Source: a virus. Taken from it: a stretch of DNA of 52,751 bases. Positions 45,266-52,751 of this stretch are shown here, in pieces. The stretch covers positions 1 through 52,751 of IMG/VR virus record IMGVR_UViG_3300032579_000020. The stretch is one strand, 5' to 3'. The translations under genes were made by a program, and so were the position numbers. The notes beneath the pieces were generated by a model. The model saw only the letters and a list, made by a program, of their open reading frames with translations. It was not told where the DNA came from and did no database searches. Positions within the stretch are counted from its first letter, which is position 1. The number at the start of each line of letters is the position of its first letter.

Positions 45266-47242
45266 TTAAATCTTTGTAGGCTGACCGGTGATTGTCATAA
45301 ACGTGGCGCGGAAGTGCCTGCCGCCGTTGATTGATTCAATCCTAGTGTTACCACTTCCCGAGCAGAATGCAGAAGCGTCAGCCAGAGAGTTCGTCTGCTT
45401 TAGTCCGCAGGTTACATTTACGCGCCAAGACACGCCACCTACAGTGTAATCCTTCGTTGCCATCCAGTTTGTCTCGCAGTTGCCCCAATTAGTAGCTGGT
45501 GGAGTGGGATAGCGCGGCGGCGTAGCGTATAGCCTAGCTGACCACAGCCCGTTAAACTTTGTAGGAGTCAACTGAACTGTGTTTAATAGAGCGCCAGCGT
45601 ATCCAGTTGTATCTGCAATCGCCGCCTCAACGTCGGTAATGGAGTACCCGTCCATCGTGCGAACGTAAGCTGTGCCATACTGCTCGGCGTGGGAAATCCA
45701 GCCACTATCAAGTGGAACTGCTGTCGAGGTCTCAACCTCATTGTCATACAGGCCAAACTCGTTCTTGTCAGAGATTACCCTGACTGCTGTTCCGGCTGAA
45801 GCTGTGGTTGGTGCAGTAGTAGCGGCGGATTGGTTTCTGTCCTCTGCGAGTACGATCTTCTCTGTACTATCAATGGTGGTTGATGTCTTAACTGATGCAA
45901 CCGGATTGGCCGTGATAGTGGCAACCTCGTTATCGAACCGCTGGAACTCATTCTCTGTAGACATCTGCTTGATGATTGTACCAGCCGAGAACGCAGGCAA
46001 ATCTGGCCTAGTCTCCGAGTTCTTGCTTTTATTTACAGCGATTGACTGGAACAGGTCTGTCTTTAGGAAGCCGCTATGGTTGCTCTGCTCCTGCACAGCA
46101 ATAGTGTTGGCGTCTTTCTCTTCCTTGGTATTGTCGAAGATGCCGAACTCATTCTTCTTGGAAGATGTTGTGACTATCTTGCCGGGTGTTTGCTCAGACT
46201 CCTGAGTTAGAGCTGCTGTACTATTCCTATCTTCAACAACTGTTGAAGTTTGGAACGCCTCGATTGTCTTGGTGCTTGTAGCGCCAGTAACGGCGATTGC
46301 CGTCTTAATCTCTGTGGTGTTATCAAATACGCCAGATTCAGTTCTCTTGTAAGATGCACTCTCGATAGAGCCAGCAGTTTGTGTTGTTACCATGCCTACA
46401 GCGTTCTGCACGTTGCGATCTGTAACAGACGCAGTAGAGTCGAAGGCTGTTGCAGAGGAAGACTTATCTGCACCGTCAACCTCTTGAGCTACGGACTTCT
46501 CAATAGTGACGTTGTATAGGCTTGTCTCAGCCTCCCACGATACAGTCTTCTTGTACGTAAAGCCTGGTGCCCAATTATAACCACCTACCCCTATGATGAG
46601 TCCAGATGCTTCGGGGTCAACAACCTGAAAGTAGTAGTCAGTGAATACGTCATTATAGATATCAATGGATGTCTCGACATCTACTTGAGACAGATTAATT
46701 CCTTCTTTGGCGCAGTACAGTAGGCAGATAGCCGAGCCGTCGTCATCTTGCACCATGCGAACGCGAACGCACTTCCAAGTTCCTTCAAACTTTCCGATGT
46801 TTGTTACTTGGTTGGTGAACTCCGTTGGAGCAGTGGCAACGAAAGCCTGAACCTGAGTGGGGTCAACATGACGGTGGCGGAGGATTGAGAACTTAATGTC
46901 TGAGTCTAGGCGGGATGGTGTTCCAAGCTCAACACGCGTCCAGTCCCACGCTGAATACAGCGAGAACCGATAGTGCGCCTGAACCTTACACCCTTCCTCG
47001 TCCTTTAGCCAGTCAAGTTTGGAGAACCGCCACGTACCGGACAGCTTGTTAAACCCAACAGTCACGTCGTGGATTACAAGCAGCTTGGATTCAAGGTAAG
47101 CGCGGCACTCTTCAGATGCTCCGGTTGGAATCTGAGACCATTCGATTATAGCTGTACGGTCTTTGTATAGCGGCGCTCCGCCATCCTTGACGAGTATAGC
47201 CCTCTCGAACTTGAGTAGACCGTCCAGATCGAAGTCGCTCAT
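45266..47242 (-). CDS. Structural (tail) protein with internal repeats, 658 aa
   Basis: The first 250 residues form a mixed beta region with many W and Y. From about 255 to 545, a unit recurs at least four times around the motif [N/T]E-[F/S]-G-x-[F/Y]-D-N: ESGVFDN, NEFGIFDN, NEFQRFDN, NEFGLYDN, each followed by an acidic, Ala/Thr-rich stretch. The C-terminal 110 residues are Trp- and Cys-rich. Likely part of the tail, perhaps a tubular or fibre-like protein; the repeats may be trimeric beta units. Confidence 0.62.
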   Translation of the reverse strand: MSDFDLDGLLKFERAILVKDGGAPLYKDRTAIIEWSQIPTGASEECRAYLESKLLVIHDVTVGFNKLSGTWRFSKLDWLKDEEGCKVQAHYRFSLYSAWDWTRVELGTPSRLDSDIKFSILRHRHVDPTQVQAFVATAPTEFTNQVTNIGKFEGTWKCVRVRMVQDDDGSAICLLYCAKEGINLSQVDVETSIDIYNDVFTDYYFQVVDPEASGLIIGVGGYNWAPGFTYKKTVSWEAETSLYNVTIEKSVAQEVDGADKSSSATAFDSTASVTDRNVQNAVGMVTTQTAGSIESASYKRTESGVFDNTTEIKTAIAVTGATSTKTIEAFQTSTVVEDRNSTAALTQESEQTPGKIVTTSSKKNEFGIFDNTKEEKDANTIAVQEQSNHSGFLKTDLFQSIAVNKSKNSETRPDLPAFSAGTIIKQMSTENEFQRFDNEVATITANPVASVKTSTTIDSTEKIVLAEDRNQSAATTAPTTASAGTAVRVISDKNEFGLYDNEVETSTAVPLDSGWISHAEQYGTAYVRTMDGYSITDVEAAIADTTGYAGALLNTVQLTPTKFNGLWSARLYATPPRYPTPPATNWGNCETNWMATKDYTVGGVSWRVNVTCGLKQTNSLADASAFCSGSGNTRIESINGGRHFRATFMTITGQPTKI

Positions 47243-47245
47243 AGA

Positions 47246-47695
47246 TTATCCAAAGTTTGCTGGTTCAATAGGGCCGTTGACAGCGCCGGGGCGATGATAG
47301 AACGGGTTGAAGTCGCCTTCTGGATAGTTCATAAGCGGATACTTATGATTGCCTAGGCGACCATACACCGGCTGTTCCTGCATCGCGGCAGTATGAGAAC
47401 TCTTCAGTGCCTTCTGGTAGAACGGGAGCGACTCACGCTTGTTCTGGTGCGTCCACTCAAAGCATGAAGTAAGATAGTGGTCAAGACCTTCTTGAAAGGT
47501 ATTGAAGTGCTGCGGATTAATATCGAGCGAGTCTGTAGTCTCTACTGCGTTAGGCATAGCCTGCTGTAGATTGGTGGTCAAGTCGTTGATAACCATGTTA
47601 AAAGCCATGATGAAGTCATCGTGGAATTTCTGGTTGGCGGTTGACACGCCGAAGTTACGTATCTTGTTGTTGAACAGAGCCTCGACACTAATCAT
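47246..47695 (-). CDS. Head-to-tail connector candidate, 149 aa
   Basis: MISVEALFNNKIRNFG, then a mostly helical N-terminal 90 residues and a loop-rich, Pro- and Tyr-rich C-terminal part. Size and location between capsid and tail genes fit an adaptor such as those binding the portal. No motif confirms it. Confidence 0.5.
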   Translation of the reverse strand: MISVEALFNNKIRNFGVSTANQKFHDDFIMAFNMVINDLTTNLQQAMPNAVETTDSLDINPQHFNTFQEGLDHYLTSCFEWTHQNKRESLPFYQKALKSSHTAAMQEQPVYGRLGNHKYPLMNYPEGDFNPFYHRPGAVNGPIEPANFG

Positions 47696-47713
47696 GTAAG
47701 CTCCTTAAAGGGT

Positions 47714-47736
47714 GGTGGGTTTTATGCTTCCCCACC
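47714..47736 (-). terminator. Hairpin between two late genes
   Basis: GGTGGG (47714-47719) pairs with CCCACC (47731-47736) across a short A/T-rich loop. On the minus strand the stem is followed by ACCCTTT, so a weak terminator or processing site is possible. Confidence 0.4.
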
Positions 47737-47743
47737 AGAAGAA

Positions 47744-48091
47744 TTAGCCAGCGGAAACCTGCAACGCAGTACCAGTCAAGAACAACTGACCAGCTACGTG
47801 CGGGTCTGCCGCAGGGATAGCGCCAGTAAGCTTTACAGTAGCGTTAGACAGCGTAACAGCGCCGGATGCGGTAACTGCGGCAAGCGTAGTCGCGCCAGTA
47901 ACAGCAAGCGTGCCGCCAACGGTCTCGTTGGTAGTAACTGCGAGGGCTGCTGGCATGGTTACATTGCCAGTAGAACTAACCTGGCTAGCAGCGGTGATAG
48001 CACCAGCAACGATCAAGTTGCCAGCGTCATCAACGCTAATAGCCTCGGTGGCATTGTCTGCCTGAATCAATTTCCAAATCTTATTGGACAT
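47744..48091 (-). CDS. Beta-helix-like small virion protein, 115 aa
   Basis: After MSNKIWKLIQADNATEA, the sequence has regular short repeats (GNLIVAGAITAAS, GNVTMPAALAV, GTLAVTGATTLAAV, GAVTLSNATVKL) typical of a triple beta-helix. The end DPHVAGQLFLTG ... SAG is shared with the small ORF at 34193. It could be a minor capsid spike or fibre. Confidence 0.6.
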   Translation of the reverse strand: MSNKIWKLIQADNATEAISVDDAGNLIVAGAITAASQVSSTGNVTMPAALAVTTNETVGGTLAVTGATTLAAVTASGAVTLSNATVKLTGAIPAADPHVAGQLFLTGTALQVSAG

Positions 48092-48108
48092 TTAGGCTCC
48101 TAAGTTAA

Positions 48109-48137
48109 GGGGAGCAGGGTTTGACCCTGAACTCCCC
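48109..48137 (-). terminator. Strong hairpin after the major capsid gene
   Basis: GGGGAG-CAGGGT (48109-48120) pairs with ACCCTG-AA-CTCCCC (48124-48137) around a three-base loop: twelve pairs with a two-base bulge. It lacks a long T tract on the minus strand. It likely limits read-through or protects the capsid message. Confidence 0.65.
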
Positions 48138-48145
48138 GATGTTGG

Positions 48146-49123
48146 TTAGCCGATGATACCGGCGCGGAGAATGGTCGGACGACCACAACCCACACCCATA
48201 GCAAACCGGACACGCTGCCGGACAATATCCGGGCCATCGTTCCAAGTCTCGATGGACGGACGCACGCGCCACAGGAATTGCAGCTCGTTGTCAGAACTCT
48301 TCGGGTCGCCCGCCCAATAGAAGATGTACGGGCTGGTCAGATGGTTGTATACCTGATACTCGAACCGACCACGGAAGAAGTTCGCAGCATTCATGGCATC
48401 CGTTGGGCGAAGATCGCTCTTGAGGATTGTCCAGATCGCCTGCTCGTCAATAGGACGAACGATGATCTTCTTCATGGTCAGAGGACTGAGCTTATCACGC
48501 TCATCACGGTTGGTGGCAAAGTTGATTGCCGCAGCGTACAACGAGGTCGGTGTAATCGCCGAGGTAGCTTCAACATTGCTCCAAGTACCGGCAGGAGCAT
48601 AAGCGTTAGGACGGCCAGAGTCAATCAGGTACATACCGTCTTCGCAAACGAACGGGGCACCAGAAGTGCCGAGCGCACGGTTGAACACGTCTGCCATAAC
48701 CAGCTCAACGGTATCCGTGGCAGACCGCAGGAGTTCCTGCTGCTTGTCATTGATCGAACCGTAGAGTTCAAGTTCCTGCAACTCGCGCTCAACAGCGATG
48801 CCGCCACGGAAGACGTTCGTGGTGATGCCGTAACCGAAGCCAAGACCCTTCTCGTCATACGGGAGCATATCCACGTCACGGTTCTGAGACACAAGGCCCA
48901 TGCCGAAGTGACTCTGGAACTTCATCGTCTGGTGGTCGGTATTGCGGACACGGAAGTACTGGTCGCCCTGCATGGGCATTTCCCAGCGCCGTTTGAAAAC
49001 TTCGTCCAGACCTTTCTGAAGGACTGCACCGAAATTATCCTTAACCAGCACGCCTGGGTGCGAGGCTGAAACGCTGCGCGCACCATGCACCAGCGGTGTA
49101 TTACCAAGATCAACAGTACTCAT
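48146..49123 (-). CDS. Major capsid protein, 325 aa
   Basis: Position after scaffold and decoration genes, size 325, and the hairpin just downstream fit the most expressed virion protein. Sequence features are an N-terminal arm (VDLGNTPLVHGARSV), a long helix (DKQQELLRSATDTVELVMADVFNRAL) and a beta-rich end with FEYQVYNHLTSPYIFYWAGD and RQRVRFAMGVG, consistent with an HK97-like fold. Direct family motif is not certain. The start overlaps the end of the decoration gene by one base. Confidence 0.75.
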   Translation of the reverse strand: MSTVDLGNTPLVHGARSVSASHPGVLVKDNFGAVLQKGLDEVFKRRWEMPMQGDQYFRVRNTDHQTMKFQSHFGMGLVSQNRDVDMLPYDEKGLGFGYGITTNVFRGGIAVERELQELELYGSINDKQQELLRSATDTVELVMADVFNRALGTSGAPFVCEDGMYLIDSGRPNAYAPAGTWSNVEATSAITPTSLYAAAINFATNRDERDKLSPLTMKKIIVRPIDEQAIWTILKSDLRPTDAMNAANFFRGRFEYQVYNHLTSPYIFYWAGDPKSSDNELQFLWRVRPSIETWNDGPDIVRQRVRFAMGVGCGRPTILRAGIIG

Positions 49124-49674
49124 TATGCAGCCCTCCCGTCAAGAATCGCACGGCTAAACTTCACATCAACAAGACCGTTGATGATAGAAGCGCCAAGTGC
49201 AACATCCGCGGCGTTGCTATTAGACGGCTTACGGGCGATGGTCGCCACGCCGTTCGTGGTGGTGGTGATAACATTCCAGTTACCGTTAGTACCCTTGACG
49301 AGCACATAAGTACTGCCGACTGCGAAGTTGGACGGCACGGAGTTGGTATCCGTAGCATCATAAACCTGCAAGCGAACAATCGTATTGTGGTCGAACAGTG
49401 TAACAGCGACAGGGGTCGTGGTGCTTGGTGCTGTATAATCCTTGAGAATCATACCATGAACCGCGCCTGCCGTGGTGCTATCAACCGCAGCGGGCTTCAC
49501 TGTGCCAGCAGTAGTAATACGGATAAGATCGCCAGCGGAAAAACTATCGCTGCCGTTACCCATATAATCCAAGTCGTTGATGAGAATGTCATCATCGGCC
49601 GGGAAGATTACTCTTGGCGTAAGTGACTTTGCAGCATAGCTGACGCCATGCACAAACACTTCTGTATTAGCCAT
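49123..49674 (-). CDS. Capsid decoration or stabilisation protein candidate, 183 aa
   Basis: Beta-rich and Thr/Asn/Ala-rich throughout (MANTEVFVHGVSYAAKSL, DLIRITTAGTVKPAAVD, STYVLVKGTNGNWNV). Gly/Ser loops between strands suggest a small beta-barrel that sits on the capsid surface. Placement just ahead of the major capsid gene supports this. No family name can be assigned by eye. Confidence 0.6.
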   Translation of the reverse strand: MANTEVFVHGVSYAAKSLTPRVIFPADDDILINDLDYMGNGSDSFSAGDLIRITTAGTVKPAAVDSTTAGAVHGMILKDYTAPSTTTPVAVTLFDHNTIVRLQVYDATDTNSVPSNFAVGSTYVLVKGTNGNWNVITTTTNGVATIARKPSNSNAADVALGASIINGLVDVKFSRAILDGRAA

Positions 49675-49686
49675 TTTCGTTCCTTA

Positions 49687-50091
49687 TTAAACTTCGAGCG
49701 GCTTGACCTTATCAAGACCCGAAGTGGGTTTCTTTGGATTCCTTGTTACAGTCAGGTTTTCATTCGAAACCACTGTAGACAGTTGTTCCTCGCTCTGCTT
49801 GGATTCAGCAGCGCGCTGGGCATCCCATTCTTTACGCGGGACACGAACAACCGGGTCTCCCTTGTGGTGCGCTACGCCTCCCTTGATGTTCACAAACTCC
49901 TGCCGCTTTGCCGCCATCTCCCATTCGGAGGTTTCAGGCGCGGCATACATATGAACATACTCAGGATTTTCGTCGTTGAACTTTTTGAGAATTGCAGCCC
50001 GTTCTAGGTGTTGCTCGCACACCACAATCACTTCGGGCGCTGGCTTGCGAACAGCCGGAACATCAGTATCGAGTACAGTATTTTTAGCCAT
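49687..50091 (-). CDS. Hypothetical protein in the head operon, 134 aa
   Basis: Charged and largely unstructured ends, with a middle containing VVCEQHLERAAILKKFNDE and YMYAAPETSEWE-like aromatic stretch, then Arg/Glu-rich KEWDAQRAAESKQSEEQ. May assist head assembly; unknown. Confidence 0.6.
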   Translation of the reverse strand: MAKNTVLDTDVPAVRKPAPEVIVVCEQHLERAAILKKFNDENPEYVHMYAAPETSEWEMAAKRQEFVNIKGGVAHHKGDPVVRVPRKEWDAQRAAESKQSEEQLSTVVSNENLTVTRNPKKPTSGLDKVKPLEV

Positions 50092-50102
50092 TGTCTTATC
50101 CG

Positions 50103-50759
50103 TTATTTCTTAGGTTTCATGTCTAGGTCGGGATAGAGCTTGCTCCATAGGTCGCTCTTTGTAACGTCGTCAGACTTGTTCTGAACTGTACGTTGCCCAC
50201 CGGGCGCACCGCGGTATGACTGCCGAGGCGCACTCTTCTTCGCCATAATCACAAGCTGCTGGTCCGAGAAACCCTGTAGGTCAGGGTCTTTGCGGAACTC
50301 AGCGATCTTGTCTTTGAACGCGATCACTTCAGGATTAGACTTTCCAATCTGCTCCTGATAGAAGCGATCACGCGCTTCAAGAACACTTGCGAACTGACTC
50401 TGCTGCTCTGCTAGCTTCTGTTTCATCAGACCTAGAATAGCAGAAGGGTCATCCCTAAGCTTCGCGGCGATGCTCTCGTCATCAAGAACATCCTTAACAA
50501 CAGGCTGGTTCTGCTGAGTAAGCACGGACATCTGGCCTTTAACTTCAGCCAACTGCCGTGATACCTCATGGAACTCTCGCTGACGCTCCTGTAGAGCCTT
50601 CTCTGTATCAGCTAGCCTTTTCTCTTGAATCGAGGGAGTGTCTTTCGACGCCTCTTCTTCTTGAGTATCCTCTACAACTTCAACTTCATCTGATGGGGAA
50701 GTAGCGGAATCCTTTTCAGGCGCTTCAACTTCCGAGTCATCATTCTCGTCTCGCATCAC
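50103..50759 (-). CDS. Scaffolding protein candidate, 218 aa
   Basis: Very acidic N-terminus (about residues 1-45), then a long coiled coil (RLADTEKALQERQREFHEVSRQ onward to about residue 135) and a basic C-terminal tail (KSAPRQSYRGAPGGQR). This acid-coil-basic plan, placed between portal and capsid, is characteristic of capsid scaffolds, whose basic tail binds the shell. Confidence 0.75.
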   Translation of the reverse strand: MMRDENDDSEVEAPEKDSATSPSDEVEVVEDTQEEEASKDTPSIQEKRLADTEKALQERQREFHEVSRQLAEVKGQMSVLTQQNQPVVKDVLDDESIAAKLRDDPSAILGLMKQKLAEQQSQFASVLEARDRFYQEQIGKSNPEVIAFKDKIAEFRKDPDLQGFSDQQLVIMAKKSAPRQSYRGAPGGQRTVQNKSDDVTKSDLWSKLYPDLDMKPKK

Positions 50760-50783
50760 TATCTCCTGTGTAACTGGTTATAT

Positions 50784-51068
50784 TTAACCATTTTGCGGAA
50801 GCGAAGTCAATTCATTTTCTTGACCAGCTTCTAGCGTTGACTTAACTTGAGCAGAAAGACTAACGACCTTGAGCAACTCAAGCCTCGCGTATCTATACTG
50901 TTCATCCATTGTGTCTTCCTTGATTATCTTGTCTTCAAGCATATTGATACGACCCCAAATCAATGGTAGCACGTACCGCTTGAATGGTTCGGAAGAAAGT
51001 GTGTCATACGAGTTCAGCAAGAACTGCCTATCGTAATCCTCTAAAGTGTTGTAGCGCTTCTCGTTCAC
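50784..51068 (-). CDS. Hypothetical helical protein in the head operon, 94 aa
   Basis: GTG start at a GTGA overlap with the portal stop. MNEKRYNTLEDYDRQFLL, then two helices and an acidic end. It might be a portal- or scaffold-associated factor. Unknown. Confidence 0.6.
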   Translation of the reverse strand: MNEKRYNTLEDYDRQFLLNSYDTLSSEPFKRYVLPLIWGRINMLEDKIIKEDTMDEQYRYARLELLKVVSLSAQVKSTLEAGQENELTSLPQNG

Positions 51069-52751
51069 GCGCCACCGCCCATAGCACCAGCGATAGCGTT
51101 GCCGCTAACCTGACCGGCGGTTTGGTTGCCAGAAGCGCCCTGCTGCTGCGCCTGAGCCTGAGCGGAAGCAGCTTCCATCTGCTGCATGAGGAACTCTGTC
51201 TCTGCGATGTGGTGGTCCAGCAGAGTAACCTGAGGCATCTGTTCCTCGATACCATTGTAGCGCAGGCGCTCACCCTTATGTTCCGCAAGGTGGACGCCGT
51301 GGTTCTGGTTGGGCTGCGGGCGAACGTAGATGCCACCGAGCAGTGAAGTGTTCTCGTTGCGAGCAACAACCTCTGCGTCCTTATCTACACGGCCTGTAAC
51401 GATCTTGCCGTAGTCGAACTTGTATCGTTTGAACCAAGCGCGAGCCAGTTCAGACACATCAATAACCTGCAAGAACGCAGGGTTCTGGCCGAACGTTCGG
51501 ATGGCCTCATTGATCTTCTGTGACTCGACAACATCATCCTCGAACTCGTCAACGATGTCAACCTCTACGTCGAACTCGCCATAGATTGTCGAAGGACGAA
51601 TAACGCTGGTCTGCTGTTCGCCGGTAATGCGGACAACCTGTAGCGGGTCTGAGAAGTTCTGCCAGTAGCTCTTGAGCTTCTTGGCATAGAATCCAAGGTA
51701 CTGCTCAAGGATGTAGCGAATAGAAATCATGTGCGGCTGAACAGAGTTCTTATACGTGTTAGAAGCCTCAGTTGCCGACGTGCGTGCGCCGAAACTCTCG
51801 CCCATGAACGGCTTGTCAGTAGCAAGCGCAGACATCGTATCGTCACGGATGTAGTTAAGGAAGTTGGTGGTAATCTGCGTAGTATCGCGGATTTGGAACT
51901 CTTCTAGAGAATTCTGACTATCGCAGATGAACACCTTACCGGGAGTGAACTCAAACTTCTTACCGCGCACCTGACCCTCAAGCATCTTGAGCGGAGGGCG
52001 ATTAACAAGAGTGCAGTTATCAATAGCCTGATTCTTTAGCGTGCATTCGACGGAGTAGTTAGACCTGATGATCTGAGCTGGTGAAGTGTGATACAGGATG
52101 TCAGGGTCGTCAGGTAGACAGTGAATCATCTCAACAGGGAATTCACCATCAGGGTCAGAGTTCTCTTCTAGTCGGATGCACAGAGAGTTGTTAATGTCAT
52201 TGCCTACGAAAGTGCCCCACCAAATATTTGGCTGGTTCTTTGTATCCCATGTGCCGTTCTCAATAGGAGAGCGCATGAATACATCCCACACAAGGAACTG
52301 ACCAGTATAGGAATCCCCAGCTAGTGCCTCATTATTGGCAAGCTTGAACCGCGTAAGAGGTTCTCCGCTAACGCCATCCCACCGATACTTACCCCACAGT
52401 TCAGTGCCAGCCAAAGACTGCACCGCTTCTGCGTCATAGTACGAAGCGCGTGCGCCATCCAAAAGCTCAGAGTAGTTCTTCAGGCCGGGGATAACAATGC
52501 AGTTCTGTCCCTGAATACTACCGATATACATATCAGCGTACAGTGTTTCAGTAGGAAGAATGCGAACGGAGGGATAGTTGTCTACTGTGAACTCCTGCTC
52601 GTATTCCTTAAAGCCAACAATCTGAGCCTCAATCTCGCCAGTGGCCTGATTCTGCATCGGCTGAATAACGGGTTCGCGTACCTTTCGCTTGCCCTTCTTT
52701 ACGATCTGCTCCGCCATGATCGGCACGTTACCGATCTTGAAAATCTGGTGC
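51065..52751 (-). CDS. Portal protein, C-terminal part (5' end lies at 1-603)
   Basis: The frame is open from the right edge; joined at 52624/1 it continues the 603-base N-terminal part, giving 720 residues. The region has mixed beta and helix, GVSGEPLTRFKLANNEA, a long helical stretch (TSATEASNTYKNSVQPHMISIRYILEQYLG), the wing or clip area and a Gln/Ala-rich, unstructured C-terminus (SAQAQAQQQGASGN). The helical stretch before residue 500 is what a portal stem would show. The apparent Met start at 52726 is internal and is not the gene's start. Confidence 0.78.
   Translation of the reverse strand, partial: HQIFKIGNVPIMAEQIVKKGKRKVREPVIQPMQNQATGEIEAQIVGFKEYEQEFTVDNYPSVRILPTETLYADMYIGSIQGQNCIVIPGLKNYSELLDGARASYYDAEAVQSLAGTELWGKYRWDGVSGEPLTRFKLANNEALAGDSYTGQFLVWDVFMRSPIENGTWDTKNQPNIWWGTFVGNDINNSLCIRLEENSDPDGEFPVEMIHCLPDDPDILYHTSPAQIIRSNYSVECTLKNQAIDNCTLVNRPPLKMLEGQVRGKKFEFTPGKVFICDSQNSLEEFQIRDTTQITTNFLNYIRDDTMSALATDKPFMGESFGARTSATEASNTYKNSVQPHMISIRYILEQYLGFYAKKLKSYWQNFSDPLQVVRITGEQQTSVIRPSTIYGEFDVEVDIVDEFEDDVVESQKINEAIRTFGQNPAFLQVIDVSELARAWFKRYKFDYGKIVTGRVDKDAEVVARNENTSLLGGIYVRPQPNQNHGVHLAEHKGERLRYNGIEEQMPQVTLLDHHIAETEFLMQQMEAASAQAQAQQQGASGNQTAGQVSGNAIAGAMGGGA
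52625..52751. repeat. Terminal direct repeat, right copy
   Basis: Exact copy of bases 1-127. Count only once in genome size: the unique length is 52,624 bp. Confidence 0.95.

Noticed and set aside
51065-52726. Complete 553-residue portal starting at 52726
   Set aside because: The Met is internal: the frame is open to the edge and continues in the left end to ATG 603.
1-52751. Temperate phage or prophage
   Set aside because: No integrase, excisionase, repressor or att-like repeat was found; the terminal repeat is an assembly overlap inside the portal gene.

Overview
The window is one complete genome of a tailed double-stranded DNA phage. Its first 127 bases recur exactly as its last 127 (1-127 = 52625-52751), so the unique sequence is 52,624 bp and closes into a circle. 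The contig edge cuts the portal gene, and the two pieces join in frame. Terminase, portal, scaffold and capsid genes, one very large internal virion protein, and no tape-measure, tail-tube or sheath gene together point to a podovirus. Promoters look sigma70-like and Shine-Dalgarno sites are purine-rich, so the host is a bacterium; I cannot name it. No integrase or repressor is visible, so a lytic life style is likely.

The genome has two arms that diverge from about 5.44-5.64 kb and converge at a hairpin terminator near 32.0 kb. The leftward (minus) arm carries packaging and virion genes: a small ORF, an HTH protein (candidate small terminase), an LmbU-like protein, an HNH nuclease, large terminase, a GIY-YIG nuclease, a GroES-like co-chaperonin and the portal (across the edge); then scaffold, decoration-like and major capsid proteins, several structural proteins, a 2075-residue internal virion protein with an HEAIH motif, a tail fibre with a secretion-like N-terminus, small membrane proteins, a probable glycosidase-like protein, a DUF1353 protein and a 44-residue zinc ribbon.

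The rightward (plus) arm begins with a gene-poor stretch (about 5.85-10.9 kb) holding three large segments (about 0.6, 1.1 and 0.55 kb) full of perfect nested hairpins, long-range helices and GNRA-type loops. They are strong candidates for large structured non-coding RNAs. Atypical tRNA-like elements lie at 9.5, 12.3 and 13.5-14.1 kb, and an antisense HNH gene splits one of them. From 10.9 kb on, many very small genes (membrane peptides, zinc ribbons) are joined by ATGA, GTGA or TAATG overlaps.

The 12.6-22.9 kb section holds an amide-bond chemistry set: AIG2/GGCT-like, class-I glutamine amidotransferase-like, phiEco32-type COOH-NH2 ligase, Amidoligase_2, class-II glutamine amidotransferase and ATP-grasp, followed by an HELVH metallopeptidase-like protein. 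Replication and nucleotide genes follow: an HTH protein, DnaB-type helicase, an SSB-like protein, a DnaQ-like exonuclease, a DUF550 pyrophosphohydrolase and a RecB/Cas4-like nuclease. I recognise no DNA polymerase, primase or RNA polymerase, so the phage probably uses the host enzymes.
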